DNA from: an uncultured Clostridia bacterium
Lineage (GTDB): Bacteria > Bacillota > Clostridia > TANB77 > CAG-508
Assembly (NCBI GenBank): GCA_904387305.1
Contig: CAJFLB010000014.1
Span: 1 to 54,819, forward strand
DNA: 54,819 bases
Reading direction: 5' to 3'
This document shows positions 25,551 through 35,027 of the stretch, in pieces. The notes beneath the pieces were generated by a model. The model saw only the letters and a program-made list of their open reading frames with translations, was not told the DNA's origin and did no database searches. The stretch's first letter is position 1, and each line of letters starts with the position of its first letter. The position numbers were made by a program, and so were the translations under genes.

Positions 25551-27581
25551 TCATTTACTCATAATAATTCTAAAGATTTCTGCTACACTCCAAGCTTGTG
25601 CAACTGCTCCTTTGGGTAATTGTGGTTTTACTGAATCATACATTTCTGATATACTTCCAATACATCCATTTTCGTTGATTTCCTTCTTAAAGGTTTTATT
25701 GGTTTTATCTACAAATTTTTCTATCTTAATCTCCAATGCTTCTTTTTCTTCATTTTTTGCTTTTTCTTTCATATTTACAAGCGCATTATAATATAACCCT
25801 AGTAGCCATACCCATGTAATTCCTTGGTGATAACTACTATCTCTTTTAAAACTGTCTCCTTCATAGACTTCTACATAGTTTTCTTCACCTTTTGCCAATG
25901 TCTTTAATCCATAAGAATTTAATAGTTTCTTTTCTACAACATTGATGATATTTTTCGCCATTTCTGAGTCTGCATCTATTACAGGATATGTCAAACTCAA
26001 AGCAAATAATTGATTTGGTCTTATTTTACTATCTCCTAATACATCATAAAGACATTTTGTTTTTGGATTATAGAATTTCTCTTCAAATGCTTTTTTACAT
26101 TTTTTTGCTAAATCTTTATATTTTTTTATTTGTAACAAATCTCCAAATCTCAAAGTTAAATTTGCCATAATCATATTGGCATTATACCACATGGCGTTAA
26201 TTTCAACTGCTTTTCCATTTCTTGGCGTCACAGCCATATCTCCTATTTTTGCATCCATCCAAGTATTTTGTGTTTCATCTGTACCTGAAACCATTAATCC
26301 ATCATTATCTAAATAGATATTATTTCCATCAACATTATTACCTTCTACATAATTTTTTATAATATCTTCTAATTTTGCATATATCTTTTCTTTTACAAAT
26401 TTATAATCCTTTGTATATTCTAAATATTTTTCAACCTGCTCAAATAGTAATAATGAAGCATCTACACTATTATATAATGGTCTACTATCATATCCTGAAT
26501 AGCCATTTGGTACCAATCCATATTTTACATCTTTTATCATTGTTAATAAGACTTCTCTTGCAATATCATATCTTTTGGTAACCAACAATAAACCTTCAAA
26601 GGCTATTAAAGAATCTCTTCCCCAATCTAAAAACCATGGATATCCAGCAATAATGGTATGCAATCCAAACTTTGGTCTATATACAATAAAATTGTCTATT
26701 GCTTTTATATATGTTTTTATTAATTCATCTTGATTCAATTCTTTTTTCGTCTTATTTTCTTCTTCTGAGATAAGCCCTGTTCGTTTGATTTCTGTATCAA
26801 TTCGATAAATCTCTTTGTCTAATAATTCTTTTGCATCTTTTTCTTCAATATTTTCTTCTAAAGAACATATAAAAGAAATTTCTTTTTCTTCACTTGCTTT
26901 GATTTCCACTTCATAAACACCAGGAACAGCATGATTTTCTTCTGGATAAAATCCTCTTTTTTCTTCTTCAATATAGAACATATGCTCAAAATTATCATTT
27001 TCATGAGGAATATAGGTACCTTCTGATAAATTCATATATATCGGTGTTTGTGATTTTTCATCTATAATGACTTTTATTTTTGTACCATTAACTTGTTGTT
27101 TTATATTAAAATGATGTCCTGTATTCATCGTATGGAAATCTCTAAAATTCATAATTGGAGCTAATGTTAATTTTGCTTTATATCTTCCATTTTTGATTTT
27201 ATAATATACACCGACTGTATTTTCATTATATTCCATACAAATACTTTTTTCGATTTCTATTCCTTGTACTTTATATTTAAAAGTAGGATAATAGTCTTTT
27301 TCAAATTCTTCTTGATATTTATATCCATGAGAAATATATGATTCACATATATTGGTATATAAATCATATTTTTTTCCTCTTACCTCAATAGCTTCATCTA
27401 ATTTTGATAAAATCACATGTCGATTTGCTGGCGGATTTAATGGTGCTATTAACAATCCATGATATTTTCTTGTATTTGCTCCAATAATCGTAGAAGATGC
27501 AAATCCTCCAATTCCATTTGTAATTACCCATTCTTTTGTAATTCCTGTCTCTAAATTTAAACTTTCCTTTGTAAATCTCAT
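25551..27581 (-). CDS. Glycogen debranching enzyme (amylo-alpha-1,6-glucosidase family)
   Basis: Hydrolyses alpha-1,6 branch points of glycogen-like glucans. The 676-aa protein has an N-terminal bacterial/archaeal GDE beta-sandwich (EWVITNGIGGFASS, NTRKYHGLL) and a C-terminal (alpha/alpha)6 barrel with WFLDWGRDSLIAFEG and TPRNGKAVEINAMWYNA, which hold the expected acidic catalytic residues. Length fits the GH133-type enzymes. No other glycogen gene is in the window. ACGGAGGATATT precedes the ATG, and a TTGCACAGA-type hairpin lies between it and yvcK. Confidence 0.9.
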   Translation of the reverse strand: MRFTKESLNLETGITKEWVITNGIGGFASSTIIGANTRKYHGLLIAPLNPPANRHVILSKLDEAIEVRGKKYDLYTNICESYISHGYKYQEEFEKDYYPTFKYKVQGIEIEKSICMEYNENTVGVYYKIKNGRYKAKLTLAPIMNFRDFHTMNTGHHFNIKQQVNGTKIKVIIDEKSQTPIYMNLSEGTYIPHENDNFEHMFYIEEEKRGFYPEENHAVPGVYEVEIKASEEKEISFICSLEENIEEKDAKELLDKEIYRIDTEIKRTGLISEEENKTKKELNQDELIKTYIKAIDNFIVYRPKFGLHTIIAGYPWFLDWGRDSLIAFEGLLLVTKRYDIAREVLLTMIKDVKYGLVPNGYSGYDSRPLYNSVDASLLLFEQVEKYLEYTKDYKFVKEKIYAKLEDIIKNYVEGNNVDGNNIYLDNDGLMVSGTDETQNTWMDAKIGDMAVTPRNGKAVEINAMWYNANMIMANLTLRFGDLLQIKKYKDLAKKCKKAFEEKFYNPKTKCLYDVLGDSKIRPNQLFALSLTYPVIDADSEMAKNIINVVEKKLLNSYGLKTLAKGEENYVEVYEGDSFKRDSSYHQGITWVWLLGLYYNALVNMKEKAKNEEKEALEIKIEKFVDKTNKTFKKEINENGCIGSISEMYDSVKPQLPKGAVAQAWSVAEIFRIIMSK

Positions 27582-27603
27582 AATATCCTCCGTATTTTTT
27601 ATT

Positions 27604-27655
27604 TTTCACATCTGTGCGTCGAAAGCTATGCTTTCGCTAACGCGCGCCTTTCTTA
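27604..27655. repeat. TTGCACAGA-type hairpin overlapping the 3' end of yvcK
   Basis: On the minus strand GCGTTAGCGAAAGC ATA GCTTTCGACGC forms a stem with a TTAG bulge, followed by ACAGATGTGAA. The ruvC-downstream copy reads GCATTAACGAAATC AGA GATTTTGTTGC plus ACAGATGTGAA; paired positions change together. Its first part encodes the last residues of YvcK. Confidence 0.55.
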
Positions 27656-29301
27656 TAATCACTTTCATTTAATGTTTTCATCATTTCTTCTCTTAATTCG
27701 GCTTTTGTTTTCATTCTTCTGCCTCTTCCTTTTGCACTTTTTTGTTTTGTAGTTTTAACTGATTCTCCATCATTTTTGTCATACATCTTACTTGCTTTTC
27801 TTTTCATATTTTCTTTTTCTGTTTTTATTATTGCTTTTTTATCTGCTTCTCTTATAGAAGCAATTCTCTCACTATACTTATTGCTAAATTTACTTTTTCC
27901 TCTTACATGTTTTTCATGTGGCTTTTTACCATTTTTATTTTTTCTCGCCATTGCTTTTTTCTTTTTATTAATTCGTTTTTCTTCCTGTAATTTTGTATTT
28001 AGCATTAAATATTGAGGATCATTTTGTTTATCTTGATATTTTAAATCATCGCAAATCAGTTCAATAATAGAAGCTGCAACTAGATTTGGATCATGTCTAA
28101 CAAAATCCCCATCAATCATTGATAAATTTCTTTGTAAAAATTTAATACCTTTTACTTTGTCCACATCTTGCTCTACAATATCTTGTCCTTCCAAATTATA
28201 TTTTTTTATAAATTCTGGTATAACTTCTCCCGTATCATAAATACAATAGTCAAAAATTCCTTGACCACAATGTTCTAATATAGCATTGATATGATCTGCC
28301 ACACTATAATTATCTGTTTGTCCTGGTTCTGTCATAATATTACTAATATATACTTTTATGGCTGTACTTTCTTTGATGGCTTTATTGACTCCATTAACCA
28401 AAAGATTTGGTATAACATTTGTATATAAACTTCCTGGTCCTATAATGATACAGTCTGCTGCTTTTATTGCCTCTACAACTCCTGGTGCTGGTTTACAATT
28501 TGATGGATTAATCATAATTCTATTGATTTTTGTTAATTTTTCAGAAACTACTTCTGGTATTCTTGATTTTTCTTCTACAATATATCCATTTGCTAATTCT
28601 GCAACAATTTTCATTTCGTCTAATGTAACTGGAATAACTTTTCCTACCATATTGATAACTTCATTACTCTTTATAATAGAGTCTTCAAAATTTCCATTGA
28701 TTTCTTTCATTGCAAGAAAATATATATCTGAAAAATCTAGTCCTCTTAATCTTCCACTTTGGAATTCATGATTTAATAATTTTTCTACTTGTTCATCTTT
28801 TTTTGATAATGCTACAATACTGTCTTTTATATCATTTAATGGCAATGTTTGTAATTCTTTTCTAGAGTTTGTAATAGCTTCTCCATAATCTGATACAGTT
28901 ACAATAGCTGTTAAATTGCTTGTATAATTTTTTAATCCTGAAAGAACGGTGTTTAATCCTGTTCCTCCTCCGATTACGACAATATTTGGTCCTTTATCAT
29001 ATACTGTCTTATTAAAGATTAGTGAATTAATATTCACATTCTTTTTGTTTTCCATTCTCTCATCTGTTGATTCAATTAATACCTCTAGTGTCCTTTTATT
29101 GATATATACTAATCCTACAACAATTGCGACAAATCCTACAACAAATATGGCAACTACTTTTCCTACTTCTTGAAAAGATATCTCTTTCATAATCAATATT
29201 TCGGCTATTCCATAACAACATAATATGATTCCTATTAAAATTAAGAATATCCATCTCTTCATTTTTGTACTTGATTTAAACCAATGCATAAAACCGTTCA
29301 T
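27637..29301 (-). CDS. yvcK: YvcK/CofD-like protein with membrane N-terminus and basic tail
   Basis: YvcK-type proteins bind UDP-sugars and affect carbon flux to the wall and cell shape in Bacillus. The core (about 104-430) starts NIVVIGGGTGLNTVLSGL and has VTVSDYG, PLNDIKDSIVAL and IIGPGSLYTNVIPNLL, as in the CofD-like family. Two additions are unusual: two predicted membrane helices (about 17-36 and 47-67), and a 120-residue Lys/Arg-rich tail (about 435-554). I start at the ATG one base after the murB stop, preceded by GGGAGAG; the longer frame would overlap murB. No rapZ or whiA follows. Confidence 0.9.
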   Translation of the reverse strand: MNGFMHWFKSSTKMKRWIFLILIGIILCCYGIAEILIMKEISFQEVGKVVAIFVVGFVAIVVGLVYINKRTLEVLIESTDERMENKKNVNINSLIFNKTVYDKGPNIVVIGGGTGLNTVLSGLKNYTSNLTAIVTVSDYGEAITNSRKELQTLPLNDIKDSIVALSKKDEQVEKLLNHEFQSGRLRGLDFSDIYFLAMKEINGNFEDSIIKSNEVINMVGKVIPVTLDEMKIVAELANGYIVEEKSRIPEVVSEKLTKINRIMINPSNCKPAPGVVEAIKAADCIIIGPGSLYTNVIPNLLVNGVNKAIKESTAIKVYISNIMTEPGQTDNYSVADHINAILEHCGQGIFDYCIYDTGEVIPEFIKKYNLEGQDIVEQDVDKVKGIKFLQRNLSMIDGDFVRHDPNLVAASIIELICDDLKYQDKQNDPQYLMLNTKLQEEKRINKKKKAMARKNKNGKKPHEKHVRGKSKFSNKYSERIASIREADKKAIIKTEKENMKRKASKMYDKNDGESVKTTKQKSAKGRGRRMKTKAELREEMMKTLNESDYKKGAR

Positions 29302-29302
29302 T

Positions 29303-30223
29303 TTAATTCTCTCCCATAATTTCAATCTCTAATTCTATCTTCTTATCAAATTTTTCTTCTACTTCGTGTTTTACATATTCAATTAATTCTAATATATCTT
29401 TTGCGGTTGCATCTCCTTTGTTTATAATAAATCCCGCATGCTTACTAGAAACTTCTGCTCCTCCAATGCTATATCCTTTCAAGCCTGCTTCATCAATTAA
29501 TTTTGCTGTTATAAAATCTGTTCCTCTTTTAAAAGTACTACCTGCACTTGGATATTCAATTGGTTGTTTTTCCTTCCTGTAGTTTGCATATTCCTCCATT
29601 TTTTCCTTGATGTCTTTTTCTTCTCCTTTTTGAAATTCCATATGCACTTCTAATACAATATATGGCTTATCTTTTAACATACTTCTTCTATATTCAAAAT
29701 GCATGTCTTCATTCTCGAGTTGATGAATATTACCATCATAATCCATACAAGTAACTGTACTAACAATGTCTTTAAATTCCTTACCATGTGCTCCAGCATT
29801 CATTTTAACTGCTCCACCAATAGTTCCTGGTATTCCTGATAATTCTTCAAATCCAGTTATGGCATTTTTCAAAAGCAAATGTCCAAAAACAGAAATTTTA
29901 ACACCTGCTCCCACATTTGCAAAAATCTTGTTATCCAAATTCATCATTTCTATTTTATTGAATCTGATGTTTAAAACAATTCCTTTTATTCCTCCATCTA
30001 ATACCAATACATTACTACCATTTCCTAATATCGTAATTGGTATATCATTTTGTTTTGCAAATTTTAATATATGTCTTAAATCTTGTATATCATCGATTTT
30101 TATATAACATTCAGCAGGACCACCAACTTTAAAGGTTGTATGCTTTGACATAGGCTCGTCAAACAATATATTGTCTTTCAAAATTCCTAATTGTAATATC
30201 TGGCTTTTTAATTCTTCTGTCAT
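29303..30223 (-). CDS. murB: UDP-N-acetylenolpyruvoylglucosamine reductase (MurB)
   Basis: FAD enzyme that reduces enolpyruvyl-UDP-GlcNAc to UDP-MurNAc in peptidoglycan synthesis. The 306-aa protein is type II (no extra domain). It shows NTTFKVGGP-like HTTFKVGGPAECYI, ILGNGSNVLV, GIPGTIGGAVKMNAGAHG, the catalytic Ser in YPSAGSTFKRG, and HAGFIINKG. AAAGGGAGGAAACTT sets the start. It is directly upstream of yvcK with a 1-nt gap, so both wall-related genes are cotranscribed. Confidence 0.97.
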   Translation of the reverse strand: MTEELKSQILQLGILKDNILFDEPMSKHTTFKVGGPAECYIKIDDIQDLRHILKFAKQNDIPITILGNGSNVLVLDGGIKGIVLNIRFNKIEMMNLDNKIFANVGAGVKISVFGHLLLKNAITGFEELSGIPGTIGGAVKMNAGAHGKEFKDIVSTVTCMDYDGNIHQLENEDMHFEYRRSMLKDKPYIVLEVHMEFQKGEEKDIKEKMEEYANYRKEKQPIEYPSAGSTFKRGTDFITAKLIDEAGLKGYSIGGAEVSSKHAGFIINKGDATAKDILELIEYVKHEVEEKFDKKIELEIEIMGEN

Positions 30224-30506
30224 AAGTTTCCTCCCTTTTTATTCGCTTTTTTCTAATTTGCTTCTTTTGTATACATATATAAAGGTTTTCCTGTTTCTGC
30301 CAATTTTATTATATTTCTTTATTACTATATCATTTTTTCTGTTCAATTACAAGTTTTATGCATAATTATTTTACTTGCAAAATAAAAATAATTACAGTTA
30401 AAAATAAATAATGATTTCTATGACTATTTTTGTCAAAACCCTTTATTTTTTCCAATTTTTATAGTATAATATATATAGTGTGAATTTAATAAAGGAGGAT
30501 TTATTT

Positions 30507-30944
30507 ATGTGGCAATTTTGGTTAATTGCTTCTGGAATATTTTTTATAGCAGAAATTATTACAACTGGTTTTTTAGTATTCTGGTTAGGAATCGCAGGTT
30601 TAATCACAATGTGCATTAGTTTTTTTACAGATAACTTAATGATTCAAGCAAGTATTTTTGTTATTCTATCTGCTATTCTAATCTTAGCTACTAAACCATT
30701 TGTTAAGAAATTTGTCAATAAAAAAGAAAATACAGAAAAAACAAATGCCTTTTCTATTATTGGAAAAACAGCCATTGTTATCAAAGATATTGATTCTATT
30801 AATGGTGTAGGTCAAATAAAAGTTGATGGTGAAGTATGGTCTGCAGAAGGTATTAATGGTTCTAATATTGAAAAAGGAACAAAAGTAGAAGTAAAAGAAA
30901 TTGATGGTGTTAGAGCAATTGTAGCACCAATTTCAAATAATTAG
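30507..30944 (+). CDS. NfeD-like membrane protein
   Basis: A 145-aa protein with hydrophobic spans in the first 75 residues (WLIASGIFFIAEIIT, FWLGIAGLITM, ASIFVILSAILIL) and a C-terminal OB fold (IGKTAIVIKDI, GEVWSAEGING) typical of NfeD. Such proteins pair with SPFH proteins in membrane microdomains, and the next gene 53 nt away is an SPFH protein. The start is set by AAAGGAGGATTTATTT; -10 TATAAT lies about 30 nt upstream of the site. Confidence 0.87.
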   Translation: MWQFWLIASGIFFIAEIITTGFLVFWLGIAGLITMCISFFTDNLMIQASIFVILSAILILATKPFVKKFVNKKENTEKTNAFSIIGKTAIVIKDIDSINGVGQIKVDGEVWSAEGINGSNIEKGTKVEVKEIDGVRAIVAPISNN

Positions 30945-30997
30945 TTTATATTTTTATTTATAAATTTTAAAAAGGATGTTTAAAAGGAGGAAGTTTT

Positions 30998-31927
30998 ATG
31001 ATTTTTTTAATAATATTACTTGTTATCATCTTAGTGATAGCATTTATGTCTATTAAAATCGTTAAACAATCTGAGGTATATATCATTGAAAGATTAGGTA
31101 AATTTTATAAAGTAGCTGACGCAGGTCTTACCATCATTATTCCATTTTTTGATCATGTAAGAAGTGTGGTTAGCTTAAAACAACAAACAATGGATATTCC
31201 ACCTCAAAGTGTTATTACAAAGGATAATGTTACAATTACAATTGACACAGTTGTGTTCTATCAAATAACAGACCCTGCAAAAGCAGTTTATGAAATTCAA
31301 AGTTTGAAAAAAGGTATTGAATATTTAGCGATTACAACTATCCGTGATATCATTGGTAAAATGGATTTAGACGAAACCTTCAGTTCAAGAGACGGTATTA
31401 ATACTAAACTAAGAGTTGTTCTTGATGAAGCAACAGATAGATGGGGATGTAAAATCGATAGAGTGGAAATCAAAGATATTGAACCACCTGCAGATGTTAG
31501 AGATGCCATGGAAAAAGAAATGAATGCAGAAAGAAATAAAAGAGCTTTAATTCTAGAAGCAGAAGCTCAAAGACAATCTGCTATTACCATTGCAGAAGGT
31601 AAAAAACAAGCTGCTATCTTAGAAGCTGAAGCTGATAAAGAATCACAAATTAGAAGAGCTGTCGGTGAGGCTCAAGCTATTAAAGAAGTGGCTGATGCAA
31701 AAGCAAAAGAAATTCAAATGGTTTATGATGCAATCAAAAAATCTGATCCTGATGAAAAATTAGTGCAATTAAAATCTTTAGAAGCTTTAGAAAAGGTTGC
31801 TGATGGTGAGGCAAATAAAGTATTTATTCCATTTGAAGCAACTAGTGCTTTAAGTAGTTTAGGTGCTATTAAAGAGGTTATGACTGATGAAAAGAAACCA
31901 AAAACAACTAAAAAGACTGAGGAATAG
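30998..31927 (+). CDS. SPFH/stomatin-like membrane protein (QmcA type)
   Basis: A 309-aa protein with one N-terminal membrane anchor (about 2-18), then the SPFH domain (VKQSEVYIIERLGKFYKV to DIEPPADVRDAME), then a long Ala/Glu/Lys coiled coil (RALILEAEAQRQSAITIAEG). Members form oligomeric scaffolds around membrane proteases and organise microdomains. The pairing with NfeD is the usual one. A strong terminator follows the stop. Confidence 0.93.
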   Translation: MIFLIILLVIILVIAFMSIKIVKQSEVYIIERLGKFYKVADAGLTIIIPFFDHVRSVVSLKQQTMDIPPQSVITKDNVTITIDTVVFYQITDPAKAVYEIQSLKKGIEYLAITTIRDIIGKMDLDETFSSRDGINTKLRVVLDEATDRWGCKIDRVEIKDIEPPADVRDAMEKEMNAERNKRALILEAEAQRQSAITIAEGKKQAAILEAEADKESQIRRAVGEAQAIKEVADAKAKEIQMVYDAIKKSDPDEKLVQLKSLEALEKVADGEANKVFIPFEATSALSSLGAIKEVMTDEKKPKTTKKTEE

Positions 31928-31933
31928 TTAAAT

Positions 31934-31970
31934 TAAAAAATCCAGTGTCAAAGCTGGATTTTTCTTTTTT
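31934..31970 (+). terminator. SPFH gene terminator
   Basis: AAAAATCCAG and CTGGATTTTT form a stem with TGTCAAAG loop and a TTTTTT tail. The A-rich 5' side would let it serve the convergent gene at 31978 as well. Confidence 0.8.
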
Positions 31971-31977
31971 TCATTAT

Positions 31978-32310
31978 TTAATTTGATGTCCATCTAATCA
32001 TTCGAATATCATTATATTTACTAACAACCTCTTTATATTTATCATATTCTTCTTCCCATAATTCATTTGGTACTTTATCAAATGCTTTAAATATTTTCTC
32101 TGCCTCTGATAAATAAATAACTTGTTCTTGTGGTGTCATTTTTTCATATTGTTTTGCAAACATATATAGTTTATCTAGCATCTGGTTTGCTTCAATAAAT
32201 CCCCAGAAGTCTTTTACATTCATTCCAAATAACTTAATTTGCATCACTGCATATGCAATAAGGGCAAATATTACGAGTATTAGTACATATATTACGATAA
32301 GCACTGCCAT
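31978..32310 (-). CDS. Hypothetical protein with one N-terminal membrane span
   Basis: A 110-aa protein: hydrophobic helix over about 3-26 (IVIYVLILVIFALIAYAV), then a soluble helical domain with FWGFIEANQMLDKLYMFA and a Glu/Lys-rich stretch. AAGAGGTGATAAAGAA precedes the ATG. Host-like codons. It stands alone, convergent with the SPFH gene. Function unknown. Confidence 0.65.
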   Translation of the reverse strand: MAVLIVIYVLILVIFALIAYAVMQIKLFGMNVKDFWGFIEANQMLDKLYMFAKQYEKMTPQEQVIYLSEAEKIFKAFDKVPNELWEEEYDKYKEVVSKYNDIRMIRWTSN

Positions 32311-32415
32311 TTCTTTATCACCTCTTAATTTGCTTTTGTACTTAACTATTATATCATACAGAAGTTGCTTTTGTAAATACTTTCTTCTTGATTCCTCTCT
32401 TCCTCTCCCTATTCA

Positions 32416-32444
32416 TTGATATATAGTCTAAAATGTGGTATAAT
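32416..32444 (+). promoter_or_regulatory. Promoter of the 32527-33120 cassette
   Basis: -35 TTGATA, 17-bp spacer, extended -10 TGGTATAAT. A leader of about 75 nt with GGTGGCC/GGCCACC-like words follows before the AAAAGGTG ribosome site. Confidence 0.7.
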
Positions 32445-32526
32445 AAATATAGTGGCCACCAATGCGTGAGCCGCAAAAATAATTAAGAAAGGTGCAGGTG
32501 TATAAGTCTGCAAAAGGTGTACAATC

Positions 32527-33120
32527 ATGAGTAAATTGTTTGCTGTTCGGGAAGAGCTTCTGAATAATAAGGAGCTGAGAGATAGGTTAGAAAATTTTGT
32601 AAAAGAAACTGAAATTCCAACCCTCAGTGTTCTGCAGTTAGAAGATACTAAGATAGTCTGCAAACCTCCTTTAAAAAAGGTGACAGATGATTCCGAAGTT
32701 TCCGCAGAAAGAAAGCAAGCAACTCTGCTAAGTCAGCTTCTTATTCAAGAAGGTGAAAACAGTAGTTTCTTTGCCTCAGAAAATGTCCTGTTACGGCAGA
32801 TTAAGGCAATGAACATTTTATTCGGAGTCCGAAAAGAGTTATTCGAAAATAAGGAAAAATGTGCTCAATTAAAATTCTATTTAGAAGAGCATCATTCTCT
32901 TCCCTTGACGGTGATAATAGATATCGTCAATGGAGTTGCCCATTGTTATTCATCTATTCCGACGAATAACAAAACCTTTGACGTAACAAAGCTACCAACT
33001 GTTAATAGCCAGAAATGGGTTGACGCTGCTTCTCAACTCGTCGACAGTGAAGATGGAGAGAACGTATTATGGTTTTCTTCTGTCGAAAAAGCTCTTTCTT
33101 ATATTGAGCACTGCGAGTAA
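32527..33120 (+). CDS. 197-aa internally duplicated protein, single-gene cassette
   Basis: Two homologous halves are visible: LFAVREELLNNKELRDRL near residue 4 and LFGVRKELFENKEKCAQL near 99, each followed by a strand-like segment ending TKIVC or GVAHC. A Ser/Asp-rich link joins them. The product is soluble and unrecognised. Codons such as CGG, CTG and GTC stand out against pyrG next door. It has a near-consensus promoter and a very strong terminator. The duplicated unit may form a symmetric pair. Confidence 0.7.
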   Translation: MSKLFAVREELLNNKELRDRLENFVKETEIPTLSVLQLEDTKIVCKPPLKKVTDDSEVSAERKQATLLSQLLIQEGENSSFFASENVLLRQIKAMNILFGVRKELFENKEKCAQLKFYLEEHHSLPLTVIIDIVNGVAHCYSSIPTNNKTFDVTKLPTVNSQKWVDAASQLVDSEDGENVLWFSSVEKALSYIEHCE

Positions 33121-33126
33121 CACCCT

Positions 33127-33170
33127 AACCCCCGGAAAGATTCTCAATCTTGAGAACCTCTCCGGGGGTT
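33127..33170. terminator. GC-rich bidirectional terminator
   Basis: AACCCCCGGA and TCCGGGGGTT close a long stem whose tip is TTCTCAA/TTGAGAA. It is among the most GC-rich spots in the window. It lies between the convergent cassette gene and pyrG. Confidence 0.8.
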
Positions 33171-33178
33171 CAATTTAT

Positions 33179-34783
33179 TTATTTTCTATTTTTAGCAGCT
33201 TCCACTAATCCTACAAACAATGGTCCTGGTCTATTAGGTCTTGATTTTAATTCTGGGTGGAATTGTCCTGCAATAAAATATGGATGTTCTGGTATTTCTA
33301 CCATTTCTACTAATAATCCATCTGGAGAAGTTCCAGATACTTTTAATCCCGCATTTTCTAGTCTTTCTCTATAATCATTATTATATTCAAATCTATGTCT
33401 ATGTCTTTCTGAAATTTCAGTTGCTCCATAAAGTTTTTGTGCTAGTGACCCTTCTTTTATCACACAAGGATATGCCCCTAATCTCATTGTTCCACCTTTT
33501 TTATGGATATTTTTTTGTTCCTCCATTATATGAATGACTTGATTTTGTGTTTCTTTATTAAACTCTTCTGAATCTGCATCTTGAATTCCTAAAACATCTC
33601 TTGCAAATTCTACAACAGCCATTTGCATTCCTAAACAAATTCCTAAGAATGGAACATTGTTTTCTCTTACATATTTTACGGTTTCTATCATTCCATCAAT
33701 ACCTCTGTCGCCAAATCCACCAGGAATAACAATACCGTCCATTTCTTTTAATTGTTCTTTCACATTTTCTCTCGTAATTTTTTCAGAATCAATTAATGTT
33801 ACTTTTACCTTTACATTGTTTGCAAAACCTGCATGGTATAAACTTTCAATAACAGAAATATATGAATCTTCTAATTTTACATATTTTCCAACTAATCCAA
33901 TGTTAACCACTTTATTTTTGTCTATCTTTCTGATATTTTCAATCATTTCTTCCCATTTTGTATTGTCTGGAATATATTTTTCTAAATGTAAATGATTACA
34001 TACTTCTCTTGCTAATCCTTCTTCTTCTAGCATTAAAGGTACTGCATACAGGCAGTCTGCCGTTTTGTTTTGAATCACACTTGATTTTCTTACATTACAA
34101 AATAGAGATAATTTTTCTCTTATATTATCTGGAATATCTTGCTCTGTTCTACAAACTAAAATATCTGGTTTAATTCCTAAACTTTGCAATTCTTTTACAG
34201 AGTGTTGTGTTGGCTTTGATTTAATTTCATTAGAACCGAATATGTATGGTAATAAAGTTACATGAATATAGACAACATCTTCTTTATTTTTCTCTAATCC
34301 AACTTGTCTAATGGCTTCTATAATAGAAACGCCTTCTATATCCCCTACTGTTCCTCCAACCTCTGTTATCACAATATCTGTGTCTGTATCTTCAAAGCCA
34401 TAAATCTTTTCTTTAATTTCATTTGTAATATGAGGAATCACTTGTACTGTTTTTCCTAAATAATCTCCTCTTCTTTCTTTTTCTATAACATTTTGATAAA
34501 TTTTTCCCATGGTGATACTTGAATTATGTGTTAAATTCTCATCTATAAATCTCTCATAATGTCCTAAATCTAAATCTGTTTCTGCACCATCATCTGTTAC
34601 AAAAACTTCTCCATGTTCATATGGGTTCATTGTTCCTGGATCCACATTGATATATGGGTCAAATTTTTGAATTGTTACTTTATACCCTCTATTCTTTAAT
34701 AATCTACCTAATGATGCTGCTGTAATTCCTTTTCCTAATCCTGATACAACACCACCTGTTACAAAAATATACTTTGTATTCAT
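33179..34783 (-). CDS. pyrG: CTP synthase (PyrG)
   Basis: Aminates UTP to CTP with glutamine. The 534-aa protein has the synthetase start [16 protein letters not shown] with its P-loop-like segment, the CTP/UTP-binding [10 protein letters not shown] block, and a C-terminal class I glutaminase with LGICLGMQ (nucleophile Cys) and a late His/Glu in GQFHPE. Ribosome site AAAGGGG. The upstream 250 bp contain a promoter followed by a terminator-like hairpin, so attenuation is possible. Confidence 0.97.
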   Translation of the reverse strand: MNTKYIFVTGGVVSGLGKGITAASLGRLLKNRGYKVTIQKFDPYINVDPGTMNPYEHGEVFVTDDGAETDLDLGHYERFIDENLTHNSSITMGKIYQNVIEKERRGDYLGKTVQVIPHITNEIKEKIYGFEDTDTDIVITEVGGTVGDIEGVSIIEAIRQVGLEKNKEDVVYIHVTLLPYIFGSNEIKSKPTQHSVKELQSLGIKPDILVCRTEQDIPDNIREKLSLFCNVRKSSVIQNKTADCLYAVPLMLEEEGLAREVCNHLHLEKYIPDNTKWEEMIENIRKIDKNKVVNIGLVGKYVKLEDSYISVIESLYHAGFANNVKVKVTLIDSEKITRENVKEQLKEMDGIVIPGGFGDRGIDGMIETVKYVRENNVPFLGICLGMQMAVVEFARDVLGIQDADSEEFNKETQNQVIHIMEEQKNIHKKGGTMRLGAYPCVIKEGSLAQKLYGATEISERHRHRFEYNNDYRERLENAGLKVSGTSPDGLLVEMVEIPEHPYFIAGQFHPELKSRPNRPGPLFVGLVEAAKNRK

Positions 34784-34880
34784 TTAATACCCCTTTCCAA
34801 AAAAATAACTGAATTTTAATTTATAGGAAACATACTTTATCTTTTAATTATTAAGAAATGTTTGGTTTTTCTTTACAATT

Positions 34881-34930
34881 AAAAAAAGATTAAAAAAATC
34901 TTCCCTCAAAATCGGTTTTTTTTTAATCTA
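34881..34930 (-). promoter_or_regulatory. Terminator-like hairpin in the pyrG leader (possible attenuator)
   Basis: Minus strand: AGATTAAAAAAA pairs with TTTTTTTAATCT, loop about 16 nt with CCGATTTTGAGGG, then a T-run. It lies after a promoter (34936-34964) and about 100 nt before pyrG, so it would attenuate pyrG unless it is only the trmB terminator. Confidence 0.45.
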
Positions 34931-34935
34931 TTACT

Positions 34936-34964
34936 ATTTTAGCACGTATTTATATAAAATACAA
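34936..34964 (-). promoter_or_regulatory. pyrG promoter
   Basis: Minus strand: -35 TTGTAT, 17-bp spacer, -10 TAAAAT, located between the trmB stop and the hairpin. Confidence 0.5.
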
Positions 34965-35027
34965 GCTATTTTCCAATTTTTCTTCATAATATGAGGATTT
35001 TCTATTAGTGCTGAGCAATAATGAATA

